A stretch of 11,174 bases of DNA from Ruminiclostridium sp. (GTDB lineage: Bacteria; Bacillota; Clostridia; Oscillospirales; Oscillospiraceae): NCBI GenBank assembly GCA_021442645.1, contig JABUSR010000062.1:1-11174 (forward strand). The letters run 5' to 3'. The notes under the pieces were generated by a model that did no database searches, had not been told where the DNA came from, and worked only from the letters and a program-made list of their open reading frames with translations. Shown here piece by piece: positions 5,982 through 11,174 of the stretch. Positions within the stretch are counted from its first letter, which is position 1, and each line of letters opens with the position of its first letter. The position numbers and the translations under genes are program-made.

Positions 5982-8900
5982 ATGTCCTTTGTCCATCTTC
6001 ATGTCCATTCGGAGTACAGCCTCCTGGACGGTGCCTGCCGCATCCAGGGGCTGGTCGACCGCGCCAAAGAGCTGGGGCAGACGGCCATCGCCCTCACCGA
6101 CCACGGGGTCATGTACGGAGTGGTAGACTTTTACAAGGCCGCCAAGGCCGCCGGGATCAAGCCTATTATCGGCTGCGAAGTCTACGTGGCCCCCCGGTCC
6201 CGGTTCCAGAAGGAACACAATCTGGACTCCAGCCCCCGGCACCTGATCCTCCTTTGCCGGAATGAGACAGGCTATCGGAACCTCTGCGCTATGGTAAGCC
6301 GGTCCTTCACTGAGGGTTTCTATGGCAAGCCCCGTATCGACCTGGAACTTCTCCGGGCCCACAGCGAGGGGCTCATCGCCCTCTCCGCCTGTCTGGCGGG
6401 TGAGGTCCCCCGTCGTATCCTGGACGGGGATTTCCAGGGAGCCAAGGCTTTCGCCCTGGAGATGCAGGATCTCTTTGGCCCCGACGGCTATTACCTGGAG
6501 CTCCAGGACCACCGCATCAAGGCCCAGCAGGAGGTCATTCGGGCTATCCTGAAGATTTCCCAGGAAACCGGTATCCCCGTGGTAGCCACCAACGACGCCC
6601 ACTACCTCACCCGGGAAGACGCTCCCACCCAGGACGTGCTCATGTGCATCCAAATGGGCCGTACCGTGGAGGACCCAAACCGGATGCGATTCGAAACCGA
6701 CGAGTTCTACCTAAAGTCTGAGTCTGAAATGGCCGCCCTCTTTCCCCAGGTCCCCGAGGCCCTGGAAAACACCGCCAAGGTGGCGGAGCTGTGCAATATG
6801 GACTTCCAGTTCGGCACTTACCACCTGCCGGAATTCAAGCTCCCCCCGGGCTACACCGACGGGGACGCTTACTTCGAGACCCTCTGCCGCCAGGGTTTTG
6901 CCCGCCGCTACCCCAACGGCAGCGAGGAATACATGCAGCAGTTGGAGTACGAGATGGCCATGATTCGACGGATGGGTTTTGTGGAGTACTTCCTCATTGT
7001 CTCAGATTTCATCGGCTACGCCAAGCGGCAGAGTATCCCTGTGGGCCCCGGCCGCGGCTCGGCGGCCGGCTCCATGGTGGCCTACTGCCTGGATATCACC
7101 GACGTAGACCCCATGAAGTACTCCCTCTATTTCGAGCGATTCCTGAACCCCGAGCGCGTCTCCATGCCGGATATCGACGTGGACTTCTGCTACCGCCGCC
7201 GGGGAGAGGTCATTGACTACGTCAACCGCAAGTACGGGGCCGACCATGTGGCCCAAATCGTCACCTTTGGCACGATGGCTGCCAAGGGCGCCATTCGGGA
7301 CGTGGGTCGGGCCCTCAGCGTCCCCTACGCCCAGGTGGATGCCATCTCCAAGCAGGTGCCCAACGCCCTCCACATGACCTTGGACCAGGCCTTAAAACTC
7401 TCCAAGCCTCTGCGTGAGATGTACGAGAGCGACCCCACCGTCCAGACCATTATCGACACCGCCAAGGGCCTGGAAGGCATGCCCCGGCACGCCTCCACCC
7501 ACGCCGCTGGGGTGGTCATCACCCGGAACCCGGCAGATACCTACGTCCCCCTGGCAAAAAACGATGAAGCCATTGTAACCCAGTACCCCATGACTACCTT
7601 GGAGGAGCTGGGCCTGCTGAAGATGGACTTCCTGGCTCTGCGGAACCTCACCGTTCTGGACGACGCTGTCCAACTTGTCCGGAACCACACGCCGGACTTT
7701 GACTTAAAAACTATCCCTGAGGACGACCCTGACACCTTCCGGATGCTCTCCGAGGGTAAAACCTGCGGTGTGTTCCAGATGGAATCCGCCGGGATGACCG
7801 GGGTGTGCGTGGGTTTAAAACCTAAGGACATCGAGGACATCACTGCAATCATCGCCCTGTACCGGCCCGGGCCTATGGACTCCATCCCCCGGTTCATCGC
7901 CTCCAAGCACGACCCCGCTACCGTCACCTATAAGCATCCCTCCCTGGTCCCCATCCTGTCTAACACCTACGGGTGTATCGTCTACCAGGAGCAGGTCATT
8001 GAAATTTTCCGCCGTCTTGCCGGGTACTCCCTTGGCCAAGCCGACATGGTCCGCCGGGCCATGTCCAAAAAGAAACTCAAGGACATCGAACGGGAGCGCA
8101 CCGCCTTCCTGAACGGCGACCCTGACCGGAACATCGCCGGCTGCGCCGCCAACGGCATCCCCGCCGACATAGCCATGAGCATTTACGACGAGATTACTGA
8201 CTTTGCCAACTACGCCTTTAACAAAGCCCACGCCGTATGCTATGCCATCGTGGCCTACCAGACCGCCTGGTTTAAATGTCACTACCCCCGGGAATACATG
8301 GCCGCTCTGCTGACCTCAGTGCTGGACTCCCAAGGCAAAGTCGCCGAATATATCACCGAGTGCCGTGCTATGGGCATTCGTCTTCTTCCCCCGGACATCA
8401 ACCAGTCAGGCCCCCACTTCACCGTGGACGGCCCTGACATCCGCTTCGGCCTGGCCGCTCTAAAGGGCGTTGGCCGGGGCGTCACCAACGAGATCATGGC
8501 CCAGCGGGACCAAGGCGGCCCCTTCCGCTCCTTCCAAGACTTCTGCCAGCGAATGCTGGACACCGACCTGAACAAGCGGGTCCTGGAGAGCCTCATCCGG
8601 GCCGGGGCCTTTGACTCTATGGGCCTCCGCCGCTATCCCCTTCTCAATGCCTATGAGCAGTTCCTTGACGCCCTCACCCGCAACAAGCGAAAGAACATCG
8701 AGGGCCAGTTTGACCTCTTCTCCTCCGGGAGCGGGACCTCCGAAGTGGTAGAGCTCCATCTGAAGGATGAGCCCGACTTCTCCCCCCAGGAGCGCATGGC
8801 CATGGAGAAAGAAATCACCGGTCTCTACCTCTCCGGCCATCCCATGGACGCTTATCGGGCCGCCGCCCAGGCTGCCGGGGCTATCCCCATCGGCGTGATG

Positions 8901-9473
8901 ATGGAGGACTTTGCCCAGCCCGATGGCCCGTCCCGGTTCCAGGACGGGGAGAAAATCCTTTTGGCGGGTGTCGTCTCTGCCGTCAGCACCCGCCCCACCC
9001 GGAATAACTCCCTGATGGCCTATGTCACCTTAGAGGACGATACCGGCTCCGTGGAACTCCTGCTCTTCGCCCGGGCCCTGGAGGCTTGTGCCCCCTTCCT
9101 AGTGGTAAACACCCCCGTTTGCGCCGTCGGGCGCATCTCCTCCCGGGAGGAAAAAGCCCCCCAGCTCCTCTGCGACCGGCTGACTCCTCTGGCCCAGACC
9201 TCCGGCAGTCCGTCGCCGGACGCCGGCTCAGGCTATCTACCCCGCCCCGATTCCAATGTACGAACGGGTCGTCTTTACCTGCGTTTCCCCTCAGAGAACT
9301 CCCCTCTCTTCGCCCGGGTAAAAGCTCTCTTCACCCTCTTCCCCGGGGAGAGCCAGGTCGTCCTCTACTTTGCCGACACCCAGCGGAAGCTGGGGGCTGC
9401 CTGTCTTCTCCACGAGGCCCTGCTGGCCGAGCTGTCCCTCCTCCTGGGTGGGGACAACGTGGTGGTGAAGTAA
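5982..9473 (+). CDS. dnaE: DNA polymerase III alpha subunit (DnaE)
   Basis: The 1163-residue product has nearly the length of E. coli DnaE (1160) and is colinear with it. The PHP domain (about 1-210) has HLHVHS (5-10), LTDHG (38-42), GCEVY (64-68), H87, C137 and NDAHYL (204-209). The polymerase core includes GPGRGSAAGS (355-364) and PDIDVDF (396-402). D397 and D399 correspond to E. coli D401 and D403, and D549 (KMDFLALR) to D555. A beta-clamp binding motif, QFDLF (909-913), precedes the OB-fold (about 990-1070), then a short linker and a C-terminal domain (about 1097-1163). It extends DNA in the cytoplasmic replisome; most Firmicutes also use PolC, which is not in this window. The ATG at 5982 has AAGGAG eight bases upstream and opens directly into the PHP domain; the frame extends to a TTG at 5907 without homology. 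Confidence 0.98.
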   Translation: MSFVHLHVHSEYSLLDGACRIQGLVDRAKELGQTAIALTDHGVMYGVVDFYKAAKAAGIKPIIGCEVYVAPRSRFQKEHNLDSSPRHLILLCRNETGYRNLCAMVSRSFTEGFYGKPRIDLELLRAHSEGLIALSACLAGEVPRRILDGDFQGAKAFALEMQDLFGPDGYYLELQDHRIKAQQEVIRAILKISQETGIPVVATNDAHYLTREDAPTQDVLMCIQMGRTVEDPNRMRFETDEFYLKSESEMAALFPQVPEALENTAKVAELCNMDFQFGTYHLPEFKLPPGYTDGDAYFETLCRQGFARRYPNGSEEYMQQLEYEMAMIRRMGFVEYFLIVSDFIGYAKRQSIPVGPGRGSAAGSMVAYCLDITDVDPMKYSLYFERFLNPERVSMPDIDVDFCYRRRGEVIDYVNRKYGADHVAQIVTFGTMAAKGAIRDVGRALSVPYAQVDAISKQVPNALHMTLDQALKLSKPLREMYESDPTVQTIIDTAKGLEGMPRHASTHAAGVVITRNPADTYVPLAKNDEAIVTQYPMTTLEELGLLKMDFLALRNLTVLDDAVQLVRNHTPDFDLKTIPEDDPDTFRMLSEGKTCGVFQMESAGMTGVCVGLKPKDIEDITAIIALYRPGPMDSIPRFIASKHDPATVTYKHPSLVPILSNTYGCIVYQEQVIEIFRRLAGYSLGQADMVRRAMSKKKLKDIERERTAFLNGDPDRNIAGCAANGIPADIAMSIYDEITDFANYAFNKAHAVCYAIVAYQTAWFKCHYPREYMAALLTSVLDSQGKVAEYITECRAMGIRLLPPDINQSGPHFTVDGPDIRFGLAALKGVGRGVTNEIMAQRDQGGPFRSFQDFCQRMLDTDLNKRVLESLIRAGAFDSMGLRRYPLLNAYEQFLDALTRNKRKNIEGQFDLFSSGSGTSEVVELHLKDEPDFSPQERMAMEKEITGLYLSGHPMDAYRAAAQAAGAIPIGVMMEDFAQPDGPSRFQDGEKILLAGVVSAVSTRPTRNNSLMAYVTLEDDTGSVELLLFARALEACAPFLVVNTPVCAVGRISSREEKAPQLLCDRLTPLAQTSGSPSPDAGSGYLPRPDSNVRTGRLYLRFPSENSPLFARVKALFTLFPGESQVVLYFADTQRKLGAACLLHEALLAELSLLLGGDNVVVK

Positions 9474-9510
9474 CCTTCTGCCCCCTACCCCCACAGAAAG
9501 GAGGTTCGCC

Positions 9511-11037
9511 ATGACACTCTTTCACTCCGCCCTCTCTCCCCGCCGCCAGCGATTTCTTCTGGTCGCACTCAGTATCCTGCTGCAGTTGGGCCTGCTTCTG
9601 GTAGTCCTGTTCTTCTTCAACCAGTACTTCCTGGCGCTTTACTGGTTCTCCGTGGCGGTCAGCGTGGCGGTGGCGCTGTTCATCTCCACCCGAAACACCA
9701 AGTTGGCCTATAAGGTCGCTTGGACCATTCCCATCCTACTCTTCCCCGTGGTTGGTGGGCTTGTCTACCTCTTCTTAGGCGGCGGGCGTAAGCTGCGCTT
9801 CAACCGCACCGAAGCCCAACGGACCTTTCTTAAGTATCTGACCCCCACCCTGGATAACCTTTCCCTCATGCGCCACGGCATGGACGCCGCCCTCCAGGCC
9901 CATTATCTGGAGAACACCGCACTCTGCCCTGTGTATACCAACACCGAGACCCGCTACTTCTCCTCCGGAGCCGCCTTCTTACCCGTGTTCTTAAGGGAAC
10001 TGGAGAAGGCCCAGCGGTACATCTTCCTGGAGTACTTCATCATCGGTGACGGTTCCATGTGGCAGGATGTGCTGGACGTTCTCCGGGGGAAAGCTCGCCA
10101 GGGGGTAGAGATCCGGGTCATCTATGACGGCATCGGCTCCGCCACCACCCTGGACCCCGACTACGCCGAGGACCTGGAGGACATGGGCATCCACTGCCGC
10201 CCCTTCCAGCCCTTCCTGCCCATCCTTTCCATCCACCAGAACAACCGAGATCACCGGAAGCTCTGCGTCATCGACGGGGTTACCGGCTTCGTCAGCGGCC
10301 TGAATCTGGCCGACGAGTATGTAGGCCGGACAGAGCGGTTCGGTGTCTGGAAGGACAACGCCCTCCTTCTCCGCGGCGAAGCCGTCTGGAGCCTGGCCGT
10401 CTTTTTCCTGACCATGTGGGATGACCACGATGTCAAATCCGACTATGACTGGTTTCTCCCCCGGGAACTTCCCCCTTTGGGCAACACCGGCGGCCTGGTG
10501 GCCCCCTATGCGGACACTCCTTTTCCCGAGGACACTATCTGTGCCGACCTGCTCCTACTGATGATTGCCAAAGCCAAAAACTATCTCTTTCTTACCACCC
10601 CTTACCTGGTACTGGATGAGACTCTTACCTCTGCCCTCTGCACTGCCGCACGGTCGGGCGTGGATGTCCGCATCATGACCCCCCACATCCCCGATAAGAA
10701 GTCAGTCTTCGCCGTGACCCGGTCCAACTACCCCACCCTGATGAACGCCGGGGTGCGGATTTACGAGTTCACTCCTGGCTTTCTCCACAGCAAGGTGGTA
10801 GTGGCTGACGACACCTACGCCACCGTGGGCAGCTGCAACCTGGACTACCGCAGCTTCTACCTCCAGTTTGAGAACGGCGTATGGATGTGCCACACCGACG
10901 CAGTAGAAGCCGTACGAGATGATTTCTTGGATACCATCCCCTTATGCCAGGAGTTCACCCCTGACGATCTGCGGGGTCGGTCCGTCCCCCGTCGGCTGCT
11001 GACCTCTCTCTACCGCCTGTTCTCCCCCCTGTTCTGA
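9511..11037 (+). CDS. cls: Cardiolipin synthase (phospholipase D superfamily)
   Basis: This 508-residue membrane enzyme matches bacterial Cls. Hydrophobic segments at about 15-35, 38-58 and 68-90 form the N-terminal membrane anchor (PLD nuclease N-terminal type). Two HKD catalytic motifs follow: H248-x-K250-x4-D255 with SGLN (262-265), and H426-x-K428-x4-D433 with GSCNLD (440-445). Both catalytic histidines are present. Cls condenses two phosphatidylglycerols into cardiolipin and glycerol at the membrane; cardiolipin gathers at poles and septa. The ATG at 9511 has an excellent AAAGGAGG six bases upstream. It begins 37 bases after dnaE with no promoter or terminator between, so it is probably the last gene of the run. 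Other PLD-type phosphatidyltransferases are possible, but the architecture favours Cls. Confidence 0.95.
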   Translation: MTLFHSALSPRRQRFLLVALSILLQLGLLLVVLFFFNQYFLALYWFSVAVSVAVALFISTRNTKLAYKVAWTIPILLFPVVGGLVYLFLGGGRKLRFNRTEAQRTFLKYLTPTLDNLSLMRHGMDAALQAHYLENTALCPVYTNTETRYFSSGAAFLPVFLRELEKAQRYIFLEYFIIGDGSMWQDVLDVLRGKARQGVEIRVIYDGIGSATTLDPDYAEDLEDMGIHCRPFQPFLPILSIHQNNRDHRKLCVIDGVTGFVSGLNLADEYVGRTERFGVWKDNALLLRGEAVWSLAVFFLTMWDDHDVKSDYDWFLPRELPPLGNTGGLVAPYADTPFPEDTICADLLLLMIAKAKNYLFLTTPYLVLDETLTSALCTAARSGVDVRIMTPHIPDKKSVFAVTRSNYPTLMNAGVRIYEFTPGFLHSKVVVADDTYATVGSCNLDYRSFYLQFENGVWMCHTDAVEAVRDDFLDTIPLCQEFTPDDLRGRSVPRRLLTSLYRLFSPLF

Positions 11038-11046
11038 AGAGGGGGG
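11024..11046 (+). repeat. GC hairpin spanning the cls stop codon
   Basis: CCCCCCT (11024-11030) can pair with AGGGGGG (11040-11046), leaving a nine-base loop that contains the cls TGA. No U-run follows, so it is not an intrinsic terminator. It may protect the mRNA 3' end or be incidental. Confidence 0.4.
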
Positions 11047-11072
11047 CACTACCCGCAACTGAAAACGCAGAA

Positions 11073-11104
11073 AAGGGCCACCCGGCATTCACCGGGCGGC
11101 CCTT
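11073..11104 (+). terminator. Intrinsic terminator after cls, probably bidirectional
   Basis: The outer stem AAGGGCC / GGCCCTT (7 bp) and inner stem CCCGG / CCGGG (5 bp) flank an A-C mismatch and a six-base loop, starting about 36 bases after the cls stop. The plus-strand tail is only moderately T-rich (CGCTATTTAAT). The minus-strand tail (CCCTTTT, then another TTTT) is better, so it may also end a converging gene beyond the window. Confidence 0.75.
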
Positions 11105-11122
11105 CGCTATTTAATACTCAAA

Positions 11123-11152
11123 GCTGATTAAAAATAGCCATTTTTAATCAGC
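11123..11152. repeat. Perfect AT-rich 13-bp inverted repeat
   Basis: GCTGATTAAAAAT (11123-11135) and ATTTTTAATCAGC (11140-11152) are exact reverse complements around an AGCC loop. An imperfect outer extension, TCAAA against TTTTGA, reaches about 11118-11160. It is strikingly AT-rich against the GC-rich surroundings. It could be a second terminator, a dimeric operator for a gene beyond the edge, or the end of a small repeat element. Confidence 0.6.
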
Positions 11153-11174
11153 GCTTTTGAAGCATCTAAGAGCC

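Noticed and set aside
5898..6653. 251-residue minus-strand frame opposite the start of dnaE
   Set aside because: It lies antisense to the conserved PHP domain and has no recognisable features.

Overview
The window looks like ordinary chromosome from a GC-rich Gram-positive anaerobe of the class Clostridia, probably the Oscillospiraceae/Ruminococcaceae group. This is inferred, not proven. The pointers are a rapZ-whiA pair, which is typical of Gram-positive genomes; an SLH-anchored CotH-type surface protein; a rubrerythrin for anaerobic peroxide defence; strong AAGGAGG-type ribosome binding sites; and high GC with heavy C/G use at third codon positions.

Layout. The left third is on the minus strand. 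It holds the first codons of an exported protein leaving the window at base 1 (start at 26), a 772-residue secreted CotH-kinase-like protein with three C-terminal SLH repeats (107-2425), and rubrerythrin (2621-3154). The rubrerythrin transcript ends in a strong UUCG-loop terminator (2560-2593). A divergent gene-free region (3155-3519) carries candidate promoters for rubrerythrin and rapZ and a cluster of overlapping, mutually exclusive hairpins that no gene explains. The right two thirds is one plus-strand run: rapZ, whiA, a small four-cysteine C_GCAxxG_C_C redox-type protein, dnaE (DNA polymerase III alpha) and a cardiolipin synthase. It closes with a GC-rich hairpin terminator. An AT-rich perfect inverted repeat lies at the very end of the window.

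How the genes fit together. rapZ has an extended -10 promoter and may drive the whole run, because gaps are 37-101 bases and no strong terminator is visible between genes. A second promoter is possible before the cysteine-rich gene. RapZ (nucleotide-binding regulator), WhiA (division/chromosome-associated DNA-binding protein), DnaE (replication) and Cls (membrane phospholipid) are all growth and cell-cycle functions. The redox-type protein is the odd member. yvcK, which sits between rapZ and whiA in Bacillus and many relatives, is absent.

I found no mobile element, CRISPR array, tRNA or rRNA, and no clear novel multi-gene system. The best candidates for something undescribed are the structured region upstream of rapZ and the cysteine protein's place beside dnaE.
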